A stretch of DNA of 64,000 nt, from the NCBI GenBank assembly GCA_036504155.1, contig DASXVQ010000030.1:62001-126000 (forward strand). The letters are read 5' to 3'. The DNA comes from JACRCT01 sp036504155. GTDB lineage: Bacteria > Myxococcota > Myxococcia > Myxococcales > UBA5297. The notes below the pieces were generated by a model that did no database searches, was not told the DNA's origin, and saw nothing but the letters and a program-made list of their open reading frames with translations. The first letter of the stretch is position 1; every line of letters begins with the position of its first letter. This document shows positions 41,500 through 49,442 of this stretch, one piece after another. A program made the translations under genes and the position numbers.

Positions 41500-41525
41500 A
41501 GGTGACAACGCTCGGGCCGTCACCT
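41500..41525. promoter_or_regulatory. Inverted repeat between divergent sigma factor and doxX genes
   Basis: AGGTGAC (41500-41506) and GTCACCT (41519-41525) form a perfect 7-bp inverted repeat with 12 bases between. Lying mid-way in a 131-bp divergent promoter region, it may be an operator or paired promoter elements for the two genes. Confidence 0.5.
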
Positions 41526-41591
41526 TTTCGCGGCCTCGCGACTCCGTGGAGGCGGGAGTGGTTCGGCAGCAAAACGGAAAAGGAGGACGCA

Positions 41592-42023
41592 ATGGATCGA
41601 GGACTCAATCAGGCGTGGTGGGCGCTGCGGATAGGGCTGGGGCTCGGGCCCTTCCTGGCCGGGCTGGACAAGTTCTTCAACGTGCTCGCCAACTGGGAGG
41701 GCTACGTGAGCCCGCTGGCGACCAAGGTGCTGCCCATCTCGGCGGTGAGCTTGATGCACATCGTGGGCGTCATCGAGATGGTCGTGGGGCTGGCGATCCT
41801 CACGAAGTTCACCCGGGTGTTCGCCTACGTGGCCGCGGTTTGGCTGCTGGCCATCGCGGTGAACCTGCTGACGACCGGGCACTACTTCGACATCGCCGTG
41901 CGAGACACCCTGCTGGCGCTGTCGGCCTTCACGCTGGGCCGGCTGTCCGAGGCGCGGGAGAAGGTCCCCGTGACCGAGCGCGCGGTCGCCCCGTCGATGA
42001 GGCCCGCGGCGAGCCACGCCTAG
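41592..42023 (+). CDS. DoxX-like membrane protein (143 aa)
   Basis: ATG 41592 has AGGAGG 5 nt upstream. Four membrane spans are seen (RIGLGLGPFLAGLDKF, LMHIVGVIEMVVGLAIL, VFAYVAAVWLLAIAVNLL, DTLLALSAFTLGRL) with a conserved DKF after span one, matching the DoxX/DoxD family. Some DoxX proteins act in thiol and oxidative-stress complexes. A charged tail ends the chain. Divergence from an ECF sigma gene is a known type of arrangement for DoxX genes and suggests stress control. Confidence 0.85.
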   Translation: MDRGLNQAWWALRIGLGLGPFLAGLDKFFNVLANWEGYVSPLATKVLPISAVSLMHIVGVIEMVVGLAILTKFTRVFAYVAAVWLLAIAVNLLTTGHYFDIAVRDTLLALSAFTLGRLSEAREKVPVTERAVAPSMRPAASHA

Positions 42024-42072
42024 CCAGGGTCGCTGGGCATCGGGCGCGGCTTGCTCCACAATCCCGCGCCCG

Positions 42073-43320
42073 ATGTCCTCCCCTCCCTTCACCCAGCGCT
42101 TTCCCGCCCTCGAGTCGCGCGACTTCCGCTTCCTGCTCTTCGGCCAGCTCATCTCGCTGACCGGTTCGCACATGCAGCAGGTAGCGGTGGCCTGGCAGCT
42201 CTACGAGTTCACGCACTCCGCCTCGGCGCTGGGCCTGCTCGGCGCCTTCCGCGTCGCGCCGATCGTCCTGTTCGCGCTGCTGGGCGGCGTGGTCGCCGAC
42301 GCCCTCGACCGGCGGCGCCTGATGCTCTTCTCCCAGTCGGCGCTGGCGGGCGTCTCGCTGGTGCTGGCCATCGCCACGCGGCAGGGTTGGGCGAGCGCCG
42401 GCCTGCTCTATGCCATGGCTTCGGTGTCCGGCGCGGCGCTGACCATCGACACCCCCACGCGCCAGGCGCTGGTCCCGCTCCTGGTCCCGCGCGAGCGGCT
42501 CGCCGGCGCCCTGAGCCTGTGGGCCACGACGGTGCAGATCGCGACCATCGCCGGCCCCTCGATCGGCGGGCTGGTGCTCGAGCATGCCGGCGTCGCGCCG
42601 GTCTACTTCGTGGATGCCGGCTCGTTCCTGGCGGTCATCGGCGCGCTGTTGGCGATGAAGACCCGCACCCCGGCGCGGCCCGGGGCCACCGTCGGGCTGG
42701 CCGCGGCCCGCGAAGGCCTGGCCTTCCTCAGGCGCACCCCGATCATCCGCTCGACCATGCTGCTGGACTTCTTCGCCACCTTCTTCGGCGGCTCGATGCT
42801 GCTCATGCCCATCTACGCCGACCAGATCCTCGGCGTGGGCAAGCAGGGGCTGGGGCTGCTCTACGCCGCGCAGCCGGTGGGCGCGGCGCTCGCGGGCGCG
42901 GTCATGGCCGCGGTGGCGCTGCCCAAGCGGCAGGGCGTGGTGATCCTCTGGTCGGTGGCCTTCTACGGCGTGGCCATCGCGGTCTTCGGGGCCTCGGAGT
43001 GGTTCTGGCTGTCGCTGCTGGCCCTCGCCGCCTCGGGCGCGGCCGACACGGTCAGCATGGTCATCCGCCAGACCGTGCGGCAGCTGGTCACGCCGGACGA
43101 GCTCCGCGGCCGGATGACCAGCGTGAACATGATGTTCTTCATGGGCGGCCCGCAGCTGGGCGAGGTGGAGGCCGGGTACGTGGCCCGGCTCACCACCCCG
43201 CTGTTCTCGGTGATCTCCGGCGGGTTCGCCTGCGTCGCCGTCGCCGGGCTGGCCGCCCTGCTGTCGCCGGCGCTGCGGCGCTTCGAGCCGGAGGCCCGCC
43301 CGACTACGTCGCCGCGTTGA
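42073..43320 (+). CDS. MFS transporter, EntS-like
   Basis: The 415-residue protein has about 12 membrane spans. The loop between spans 2 and 3 reads GGVVADALDRRRLM, the MFS signature, and DTPTRQALVPLLVPRERLAGA is typical of the enterobactin-exporter (EntS/MFS_3) group. It probably exports a small molecule; no siderophore genes are near, so the substrate is open. Its 3' end overlaps the convergent alcohol-dehydrogenase gene by 17 bp (43304-43320). Confidence 0.9.
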   Translation: MSSPPFTQRFPALESRDFRFLLFGQLISLTGSHMQQVAVAWQLYEFTHSASALGLLGAFRVAPIVLFALLGGVVADALDRRRLMLFSQSALAGVSLVLAIATRQGWASAGLLYAMASVSGAALTIDTPTRQALVPLLVPRERLAGALSLWATTVQIATIAGPSIGGLVLEHAGVAPVYFVDAGSFLAVIGALLAMKTRTPARPGATVGLAAAREGLAFLRRTPIIRSTMLLDFFATFFGGSMLLMPIYADQILGVGKQGLGLLYAAQPVGAALAGAVMAAVALPKRQGVVILWSVAFYGVAIAVFGASEWFWLSLLALAASGAADTVSMVIRQTVRQLVTPDELRGRMTSVNMMFFMGGPQLGEVEAGYVARLTTPLFSVISGGFACVAVAGLAALLSPALRRFEPEARPTTSPR

Positions 43321-44533
43321 TGCCCACGCGGTACGTCGACGGCGGCATCGGCTTGAGGATGACCTTGGTGTACCCCTCGGCGCGCCGGTCGAACCGGTCG
43401 TAGGCCGTCGGCGCGTCGTCGAGCGGCAGGCGGTGGCTGACGATGAAGCTGGGCTTGGCCCGCCCGGCGATGATCAGGTCGCGCAGGAGCACGTTGTAGC
43501 GCTTCACCGGCGTCTGCCCCTGGCCCACCACGATGCCCTTGTCGAAGAGCTTGGCGAGCGGCAGGGAGAACACGCCCTGCTTGGCCTGCTCCGAGCCCGC
43601 CCTGGGGTCCACGGGCAGGTAGACGCCGACGATGCCGATCTGCCCGGTGGGGTTCACCAGCCGCACCAGGTCCTCGATGATCTGCGTCGGCCGCTCGCGC
43701 GACGGGTCCTGGCTGTTCTTGGCCTGGTAGCCGACCGCGTCGATGCCGCACATGACGCCGAGCATCTTCTCCTCGCCCGGCCGCAGCGCGCCCTTGATGA
43801 GCGGGTTGGCGCTGCGGATCTCGAAGATCTGCTCGACCGGGTCGCCGAGGCTGAAGTCCACGGCGATGGCGCCGATCTGCTCGGCCTTGGCCAGGCGGTC
43901 CTTCACCGCGTCGATGACGTAGACCTCGGACGCCCCGCGCAGCATCGCCGAGTAGGCGGCGAGCAGCCCCACCGGCCCGGCGCCCCAGACCGCCACCGTC
44001 TTCCCCGGCCCCACGCCCGCCAGCTCGGTGCCGTGGTAGCCGGTGGGGAAGACGTCCGAGAGGAGCAGGAAGTCGTCCTCCAGCTCGTCGCCTGCGTTGC
44101 CGGGGAGCTTGAGGCAGCTCACGTCGGCGAAGGGCACGCGCAAGAGCTCGGCCTGGCCGCCGCGATACGGGCCCATGGCGGCGTAGCCATACGCCGCCGA
44201 GGCGCCTTCCGGGTTGGCCACCAGGCACGAGGCGAAGAAGCCGCGCGAGCAGTTCATGCAGACGCCGCAGGCGACGTTGAACGGCAGCACCACCCGGTCG
44301 CCCGGGCGGATGGTCACCACCGCCGGCCCCACCTTCTCGACCACGCCCAGGTTCTCGTGGCCGAACACCGTGCCCGGCTTGGCGGAGGTCCTGCCTTCGT
44401 ACATGTGCAGGTCGCTGCCGCAGATGCCTGAGGAGCTGATGCGCACGATGGCGTCGGTCGGGCTCTCGATCCTCGGGTCCTCGACGTCGGCTACTTCCAC
44501 CTGGTTGATGCCCTTCCACACGACCGCCTTCAT
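43304..44533 (-). CDS. Zinc-dependent alcohol dehydrogenase, glutathione-independent formaldehyde-dehydrogenase type
   Basis: Catalytic zinc ligands Cys38 and His59-Glu60 (GICGSDLHMYEG, GHENLG) and structural zinc ligands Cys89, Cys92, Cys95 and Cys103 are present. The NAD-binding loop is VWGAGPVGLLAAYSAM. The 409-residue length and long C-terminal insert (EEKMLGVMCGIDAVGYQAKN, QDPSRERPTQIIEDLVRLVNPTGQ in part) match formaldehyde dehydrogenases of the Pseudomonas putida type. It probably oxidises an aldehyde or alcohol with bound NAD. The start overlaps the stop of a small upstream gene by ATGA. Confidence 0.9.
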   Translation of the reverse strand: MKAVVWKGINQVEVADVEDPRIESPTDAIVRISSSGICGSDLHMYEGRTSAKPGTVFGHENLGVVEKVGPAVVTIRPGDRVVLPFNVACGVCMNCSRGFFASCLVANPEGASAAYGYAAMGPYRGGQAELLRVPFADVSCLKLPGNAGDELEDDFLLLSDVFPTGYHGTELAGVGPGKTVAVWGAGPVGLLAAYSAMLRGASEVYVIDAVKDRLAKAEQIGAIAVDFSLGDPVEQIFEIRSANPLIKGALRPGEEKMLGVMCGIDAVGYQAKNSQDPSRERPTQIIEDLVRLVNPTGQIGIVGVYLPVDPRAGSEQAKQGVFSLPLAKLFDKGIVVGQGQTPVKRYNVLLRDLIIAGRAKPSFIVSHRLPLDDAPTAYDRFDRRAEGYTKVILKPMPPSTYRVGINAAT

Positions 44534-44742
44534 GGCTTCCCCTCCTCGTTCCCCTGCCCCTCTGGCTGCCCTGGCCCCGCCTCGCGGAACGGCTCTCCCT
44601 GCGGCGGGGTCATCGCCTCCGGAGCGGGCTCGCTGGGCTCTCCCAGCTGCTCGATCAGCTTCTCCTCGCCCTCGGCGGCCTGCCGCACGCCCTGCTTGCC
44701 CTTGATCTTCGTGGGGCCCCTCGGCTGGTTGGGATCGCTCAT
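44530..44742 (-). CDS. Small hydrophilic protein coupled to the dehydrogenase (70 aa)
   Basis: ATG 44742 has GAGGAGGGGAG just upstream. The protein is Glu/Pro/Gly-rich with a basic start (GPTKIKGKQGVRQAAEGEE) and no hydrophobic core, so it is likely disordered. The stop codon overlaps the dehydrogenase ATG by four bases, so the two are translated together. I know no family for it. Confidence 0.7.
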   Translation of the reverse strand: MSDPNQPRGPTKIKGKQGVRQAAEGEEKLIEQLGEPSEPAPEAMTPPQGEPFREAGPGQPEGQGNEEGKP

Positions 44743-45079
44743 GGCTCCCCTCCTCGTGGCCAAAGATGGGGACCTGACCCGGCATGGGGACCCGATGCTC
44801 GCCTCCACGGCGCTCGCCGGCCTGCGCGTCGTGTTGCTGCGCAGTCCGCGCGGCGCGCTCGGGTTCGCCGGGTCTTCGCCCCAAGCCGCCGCTGGCGACC
44901 GCCGAGCTACCGGAGCCGGAGGCCGGCAAGCGGCCGGTTCCGGTCCTAGACCAGCCGAGAAAGCAGGCCTCGCCGCTGCCTGAATTCGCCAGGGTTCCCG
45001 GACGCCGCTTCGGGCCGATCCCGCAAGGGCCCACTTCGACGCAGGATCTCCGCGCCGGCCCGCATCCTTATAAAGGGGT
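44743..45079. other. 337-bp non-coding region
   Basis: No gene is evident. It holds a direct repeat of ATGGGGACC (44764-44772 and 44784-44792) and GC-rich filler, and must contain the promoter for the small gene and the dehydrogenase (minus strand) and the end of the phosphoesterase transcript. Confidence 0.45.
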
Positions 45080-46633
45080 TCAGCGGCTCCGGCGGCGGGC
45101 GGCGAGCGCCATGGCGGCGAACGCGAAGGCCAAGAGGCCGCTGGACGGTCCGGCGGAGGAGCACCCGCAGGCGGTCGGCGCGACCGTGCCCGCCCCCGCG
45201 TCTTTGCCCGGCGCCACGGTCGCCGCGTCGGCGCCTGGCTGCGGAGCCTGCGCGTCGAGACCAGGCTGAGTCCCAGCGTCCGCCGGGAGGATCGCCGCCG
45301 CGTCGGTCGACGCGGGAATCGAGGCATCGTCGCCGACCACCACGGTGGCGGCGTCGGGCCCGGGAGGCAGGCCCGCGTCGGGCGGCGTCTCGCAGCCGGC
45401 GGGGACGAAGTCGAAGGCGTGGATGACGTTGCCCTGCCCGTCCTTGGCGACTCCCTTGGCGTTGCCGGACTCGTCCACCGTCACCACCACGAACGAGGGC
45501 TCGGCGAAGGCGTAGACGAGCCCGGCGGCGGTGAAGTCGGGCGCGTAGAGCGGAGCGCCGCCCGCGCCGACGACGAGGTAGTCGGTGCAGGCCTCCCGGC
45601 CGTGCTCGAAGTAGTGGTCGTGCCCGGCGAAGGTCGAGAGCACCCCGTACTTCGTCATCAGCGGGACGATCTTCGACTGCATGTCCGCGTTGCCGCCGTG
45701 CGCGTCGCCGGTGCCGTGGCTGAAGGCGCCGTGGTGGCTCATCAGGAAGATCTTCTGGCCCCTGGCCTGGGCGGCGGCGAGGTCCGAGTCGAGCCAGGTG
45801 GCCTGCGCGTCGGTGACCTTGGGCTCGTTGCCGGAGAAGGTGCTGTGCGCGCCCTCGAAGGCGTCGAGGACCGCGACGTGGACCCGGCCCCAGTCGAAGG
45901 AGAAGTAGTGCGGGTGCGCCGCGCCCGCGAAGCCCGCGGCGTTGGCGAGCCCGTCGTAGAACTCCGGGTCGATGCTCTCGTGGTTGGAGAAGGCGAACGT
46001 GCTCGGGTGGGTCGAAAGCAGCGGGTTCTCGATCTCGAAGAACTCGGTGTAGCCGCGGTCGTCGCCGGAGACGACCGGGAGGTTGAGCGCCATGTCGCCG
46101 GTGTTGAGCAGGAAGTCGGCGTCGGAGTCGTGGGCCTGGATGGCGCCCACCACCGCCTCGTGCAGCGGCCGGGTGGAGGTGGAGGTCAGCTCCGCGTTCC
46201 GGTTGTCGCCGTAGACCACGAACTTGAGCGGCCCGGCGACGGCGGGGGCCGTCTTGAAGCTCCCGCTGGCCTTCGGGCCGCCGGAGGCGCGCTCCATGTC
46301 CAGGGTGAAGGTGTAGGCGGTCCCGGGCTGCAGGTTGACCAGGTGCACCTTGTGGAAGCGCGAGCAGGTCGCGTCCTCGAAGGTCGCGCCGCTGCCGTTG
46401 GGCAGCATCAGGGTCAGCGTGGGGATGGTGTCGTTGGCCGAGCCGGTGAGCGCGTCGTTGTAGCAGTTGTTCGCGAAGCTCGCCTCGCCCTGGTGGTGGA
46501 CCGTGTACCAGGACACCCACGCCTCGGTCTGGGTGACGCCGAGGATGACCGGTCCCTTGTTCACGTAGGGGTCCATCGCGGCGGAGGCGAGGGCCGGGGA
46601 CAGCAGGACGAGGGCGATGAGCAGGCGGGGCAT
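45080..46633 (-). CDS. Secreted metallophosphoesterase with MYXO-CTERM anchor
   Basis: ATG 46633 gives a signal peptide (MPRLLIALVLLSPALASA). A fibronectin-like N-terminal domain (about 25-135) as in purple acid phosphatases is followed by a calcineurin-type domain with YGDNRN, LLNTGDM, FSNHES, MSHHGAF and GHDHYFEHG, which supply the two-metal centre. It should hydrolyse phosphate esters outside the cell. A Pro/Asp/Ala linker (QPGLDA-like units) leads to ACGCSSAG, a hydrophobic helix and ARRRSR, a MYXO-CTERM sorting signal. Such proteins are exported, cleaved and anchored at the cell surface. Confidence 0.9.
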   Translation of the reverse strand: MPRLLIALVLLSPALASAAMDPYVNKGPVILGVTQTEAWVSWYTVHHQGEASFANNCYNDALTGSANDTIPTLTLMLPNGSGATFEDATCSRFHKVHLVNLQPGTAYTFTLDMERASGGPKASGSFKTAPAVAGPLKFVVYGDNRNAELTSTSTRPLHEAVVGAIQAHDSDADFLLNTGDMALNLPVVSGDDRGYTEFFEIENPLLSTHPSTFAFSNHESIDPEFYDGLANAAGFAGAAHPHYFSFDWGRVHVAVLDAFEGAHSTFSGNEPKVTDAQATWLDSDLAAAQARGQKIFLMSHHGAFSHGTGDAHGGNADMQSKIVPLMTKYGVLSTFAGHDHYFEHGREACTDYLVVGAGGAPLYAPDFTAAGLVYAFAEPSFVVVTVDESGNAKGVAKDGQGNVIHAFDFVPAGCETPPDAGLPPGPDAATVVVGDDASIPASTDAAAILPADAGTQPGLDAQAPQPGADAATVAPGKDAGAGTVAPTACGCSSAGPSSGLLAFAFAAMALAARRRSR

Positions 46634-46799
46634 GGCCCCTGTTTTACTCCCCGCGCCCCTCGCCGCGCCATGCCGCACCCCGAGGACGACATCGGCACGT
46701 GCCGGACTTCGAGTCCGTCGAGCTCAGCGTGCCGCTGTCGAAGGAGACCCGAGAAGGCGCACCATGAAGGCGCAGGACTTCGCTGCACTGGAGGGAGCC

Positions 46800-47048
46800 A
46801 TGAAGCTCGTCGTTGCCGCCGCCGTCGCTGCCGCCGTCCTCGTGTCCGGCACCGCCTTCGCCGCGTCGCCGAAGCAGGCCCCGCCGAGGACGGAGACCCT
46901 CACCTTCGAGAGAGTGGTCCTCGAGGGCAACGTCGTGGGCCCGGGGCTGACGCCCATCTACGTCAAGCCGAGCGCGAAGTTCGCCAACCTGCTCAAGACC
47001 CGCGGCGACTTCCTGCCCGAGCTCGAGAGGTCGGTCGACGGCCTCTGA
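46800..47048 (+). CDS. Small exported protein (82 aa)
   Basis: ATG 46800 is preferred to ATG 46764 because GGAGGGAG lies just before it and the chain then begins with a signal peptide (MKLVVAAAVAAAVLVSGTAFA). The mature part is about 60 residues (LTFERVVLEGNVVGPGLTPIYVK, shown in part, then a short basic helix). I know no family. It is closed by a 13-bp hairpin. Confidence 0.72.
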   Translation: MKLVVAAAVAAAVLVSGTAFAASPKQAPPRTETLTFERVVLEGNVVGPGLTPIYVKPSAKFANLLKTRGDFLPELERSVDGL

Positions 47049-47062
47049 GAACAAGCCTTCCC

Positions 47063-47101
47063 GGTCCCCTCGCTCCCGGCCCTGATTAGAGCGAGGGGAC
47101 C
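47063..47101. terminator. 13-bp perfect hairpin between convergent genes
   Basis: GGTCCCCTCGCTC (47063-47075) pairs perfectly with GAGCGAGGGGACC (47089-47101) around a 13-base loop. No strong T-run follows on the plus strand. Its place 15 bp after one gene and ahead of a convergent one suggests a terminator. Confidence 0.6.
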
Positions 47102-47138
47102 GTTGCTGCTCTCGAGTCTTCTTCAGATTGGATTCTGG

Positions 47139-47157
47139 CCCCTCGACAAGCTCGGGG
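47139..47157. repeat. Imperfect palindromic repeat, copy 1
   Basis: CCCCTCGACAAGCTCGGGG recurs at 63914-63933 as a 20-mer with one substitution and one extra base. It starts the 19-bp tandem array that follows. It resembles a short palindromic repeat that I recall as widespread in environmental bacterial genomes. Confidence 0.6.
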
Positions 47158-47220
47158 TGTCGGCGCCAGCTCGGGGTGTCGGCGCCAGCTCGGGGTGCCG
47201 GCGCCAGCTCGGGGTGTCGG
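47149..47220. repeat. 19-bp tandem repeat, nearly four copies
   Basis: The unit AGCTCGGGGTGTCGGCGCC occurs at 47149-47167, 47168-47186 and, with one change, 47187-47205, then breaks off in a fourth copy. The array lies just downstream of the rubredoxin-like gene. Confidence 0.88.
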
Positions 47221-47225
47221 ACGGG

Positions 47226-47411
47226 TCAGCGCGGCGCGGGCTTGGAGCTGCCCACGGACCAGGTGCCCGCGTGCCCGGTCGATTGGGGCGTGGGCTGCGT
47301 CTGCTTGACCTCCGAGCCGAAGAACTCCACGTCCGGGCCGCAGAACCTGCAGGCCGCGGGGCGCTTGGGGTGGACTACCTGGTGACCGCAATCGGCGCAC
47401 TGCCAGATCAT
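47226..47411 (-). CDS. Rubredoxin-like zinc-ribbon protein (61 aa)
   Basis: ATG 47411 has AAGGAGG upstream. Cys5-Cys8 (WQCADCGHQ) and Cys21-Cys24 (CRFCG) form a rubredoxin-type knuckle pair as in the C-terminal domain of rubrerythrins. The usual Pro before the second pair is present in the loop (RPAAC). It may bind iron for electron transfer or zinc. The last 25 residues are Thr/Ser/Gly-rich with no fold. The gene is single. Confidence 0.8.
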   Translation of the reverse strand: MIWQCADCGHQVVHPKRPAACRFCGPDVEFFGSEVKQTQPTPQSTGHAGTWSVGSSKPAPR

Positions 47412-47607
47412 GCGTTCCTCCTTGGTTCGTCCGCTGCGCCATCCAATGAAATCGGCGCAGGTCTTTTGGCTAACCGCCTCGTGTCTCGAGTCAAGGCCCG
47501 GGTGGGTCTTGCTTGGCAGCCCTAGAACCCGGCACCCCCTCGGCCGATTCCCGCGCCTTGCGCAGCGCCGCCGGATATGGAGGACTGCCGCACCCACCGA
47601 GGGGTTC

Positions 47608-48273
47608 ATGGACCTGCCGAAGCATCTCGCGAACATCCGCCACGTCATCTGGGACTGGAACGGCACGCTCCTCGACGATGCCTTCCTCTGCATCGAGGTG
47701 ATGAACGGTCTGCTCGGCCCGCGAAAGCTGCCCATGCTCGACGCGGCGCGCTACCAGGACCTGTTCTGCTTCCCGGTGCGCGACTACTACCTGCGCCTGG
47801 GCTTCGACTTCGCGGCCGACCCGTTCGAGAAGGTCGGCACCGACTTCATCGTGGGCTACCAGGAGCGCCAGGGGGAGTGCCGGCTCCAGCGCGGGGCCGA
47901 AGAGGCGCTCGCCGCGCTGGCCGCCCGCGGAATCGGCTGCAGCATCCTCTCGGCCAGCCAGCAGTGGCGCCTCGACGAGCAGTCGACGCGGCTGGGCGTG
48001 CGCAGCCGCTTCTCGGCGGTGCTGGGCCTGACCGATCACTTCGCCGGCGGCAAGCTCGAGAACGGCCGGCGGTGGATGGCCCAGCTCGGCATCGATCCCG
48101 GGCAGGTCCTGCTGGTGGGCGACACCGACCACGACTGCGAGGTCGCCCGGGACATCGGCGTGCGCTGCGTGCTGGTCCCCTCCGGCCACCAGTCCGCGAC
48201 CAGGCTGGAGGCGCTGGGCGTGCCGGTCCTGAATTCGCTCGCCGACCTCGCCTCCCCGGCGCAGGCCGCCTGA
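47608..48273 (+). CDS. HAD-superfamily hydrolase, phosphatase-like
   Basis: Motif I is VIWDWNGTLLDD with nucleophile Asp16, motif II is ILSASQQ (Ser), the conserved Lys is in GGKLENGRRWM and motif IV is VLLVGDTDHDCEVA. The second Asp of motif I is replaced by Asn18, as in some phosphoglycolate-phosphatase relatives. The cap domain is helical (residues about 25-95). It is 221 aa, normal length. The next gene begins 12 bp after its stop with a TTG codon and shares the transcript. Confidence 0.88.
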   Translation: MDLPKHLANIRHVIWDWNGTLLDDAFLCIEVMNGLLGPRKLPMLDAARYQDLFCFPVRDYYLRLGFDFAADPFEKVGTDFIVGYQERQGECRLQRGAEEALAALAARGIGCSILSASQQWRLDEQSTRLGVRSRFSAVLGLTDHFAGGKLENGRRWMAQLGIDPGQVLLVGDTDHDCEVARDIGVRCVLVPSGHQSATRLEALGVPVLNSLADLASPAQAA

Positions 48274-48284
48274 AGGAGCACACC

Positions 48285-48992
48285 TTGGATCAGAAATCCG
48301 GATGCCTCATCTGCGGCTCCGCGCTCGCCTACAGCCAGGAGCGCTCCGCCAGGACCTGCGCGCTGTGCGGCCAGCCGGCCTCCTCCGACGCCGCCTGCAC
48401 CGCCGGCCACTTCGTCTGCGACGGCTGCCACAAGAAGGGCGCGCTGGACGTCATCGAGTCCGTCTGCCGCGCCTCCGCCGAGACCAATCCCGTGGCGCTG
48501 GCGAACCAGCTGATGAGGAGCCCCACGTTCCACATGCACGGCCCCGAGCACCACTTCCTGGTGCCGGCCGTGCTGCTGACCTCCTTCTGCAACGCCGCGG
48601 GCCGCACCGCCGAGAAGGAGAAGATGCTCCAGGAGGCGCGCCGCCGCTCGGACGCGGTGCTGGGCGGCTTCTGCGGCTTCTGGGGAGCCTGCGGCGCGGC
48701 GGTGGGCGTGGGCATCTTCTTCAGCGTCGCCACCGGCGCCACGCCGCTCTCCACCAAGGAGTGGCGGCTGTCGAACGAGGCCACCGCGCGGGTGCTCACC
48801 GAGGTGGCCAGGCTGGGCGGTCCGCGCTGCTGCAAGCGCGACACCTTCGTCTCGCTCGAGGGCGCCGCCAAGCTCGCCGGCGAGGCCCTGGGCGTGTCGC
48901 TCGCCCCCGCCGGGAAGATCGTCTGCCGCTTCAGCGCCCAGAACCGCGAGTGCCTCAAGCAGGCCTGCCCGTTCTTCCCAGCCGCAGAATAG
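48285..48992 (+). CDS. DUF5714-type Cys-rich protein
   Basis: TTG 48285 is the start: GGAG lies 6 nt upstream and the product then begins LDQKSGCLICGSAL. It is very rich in cysteines: CLIC, CALCG, ACTAGHFVCDGCH, CGFWGACG, CCKRD and CRFSAQNRECLKQACPF. The central part has HMHGPEHHFLVPAVLLTSF. These features match, from memory, the DUF5714 family of unknown function, which likely binds metal. It is not secreted. The HAD gene lies directly upstream in the same unit. Confidence 0.8.
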   Translation: MDQKSGCLICGSALAYSQERSARTCALCGQPASSDAACTAGHFVCDGCHKKGALDVIESVCRASAETNPVALANQLMRSPTFHMHGPEHHFLVPAVLLTSFCNAAGRTAEKEKMLQEARRRSDAVLGGFCGFWGACGAAVGVGIFFSVATGATPLSTKEWRLSNEATARVLTEVARLGGPRCCKRDTFVSLEGAAKLAGEALGVSLAPAGKIVCRFSAQNRECLKQACPFFPAAE

Positions 48993-49130
48993 TTCCGGCG
49001 CCCGTCCCCCCTGCTCCCGCGGCCTCGCGGTCCTGGGGGGTCCGCGCGCGTGTCGGCGAGGGAGCAAACCTCGGCAGGCTGTCGCGCGACTGCCCCCAGC
49101 CGCCTCGTTGGGCCATCATGAGCGTGGACC

Positions 49131-49176
49131 TGGCACAGTTATCTTGGTCGTGTCAGATTTACAGCAGCCATGGCAC
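49131..49176. promoter_or_regulatory. Candidate VapB operator half-sites
   Basis: TGGCAC (49131-49136), its near complement GTGTCA (49150-49155) and TGGCAC again (49171-49176) lie about two helical turns apart, in an AT-richer patch before vapB. Type II antitoxins bind such sites to control their own operon. Confidence 0.42.
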
Positions 49177-49193
49177 GTCGAAAGGAGCTTGGC

Positions 49194-49442
49194 ATGGACG
49201 AGGCGAAGACGCGGTTGACCGCCGGCGGTCGGCTCGTGCTGCCCGCGCGCTTCAGGCGAGCGCTCGGCCTGAAGGTCGGCGACGAAGTCGTGCTCTGCCT
49301 GTCCGGCCGCGAGGTGCGCATGATGGCGCCTCGGGAGGCGGTCCGCCGGGCACAGGAGCTCGTCCGTCGCCATGTCCCTCGCGGAACGGCCTTGTCCCAG
49401 GAGCTCCTGCGGGACCGGCGCGCCGAGACCCGAAGTGAGTAG
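49194..49442 (+). CDS. vapB: AbrB/MazE-like antitoxin (VapB)
   Basis: ATG 49194 is preferred over ATG 49170 because AAAGGAG lies 8 nt before it and the other ATG falls in a possible operator. The N-terminal 45 residues (KTRLTAGGRLVLPARFRRALGL, shown in part, KVGDEVVLCLSGREVRMM) are a SpoVT/AbrB swapped-hairpin DNA-binding domain. The C-terminal tail (VRRAQELVRRHV and following) would wrap the toxin. The stop lies 8 nt inside the toxin gene. With VapC it forms a type II toxin-antitoxin pair. Confidence 0.85.
   Translation: MDEAKTRLTAGGRLVLPARFRRALGLKVGDEVVLCLSGREVRMMAPREAVRRAQELVRRHVPRGTALSQELLRDRRAETRSE

Noticed and set aside
46764..46799. ATG 46764 as the start of the small exported protein
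   Set aside because: It would place 12 residues before the signal peptide; ATG 46800 has a better ribosome site and starts directly with the signal.
47149..47220. CRISPR array
   Set aside because: The 19-bp units are joined directly with no spacers, and no cas genes are present.
49170..49172. ATG 49170 as the vapB start
   Set aside because: No ribosome site precedes it and it lies in a possible operator half-site; ATG 49194 has AAAGGAG at good spacing.
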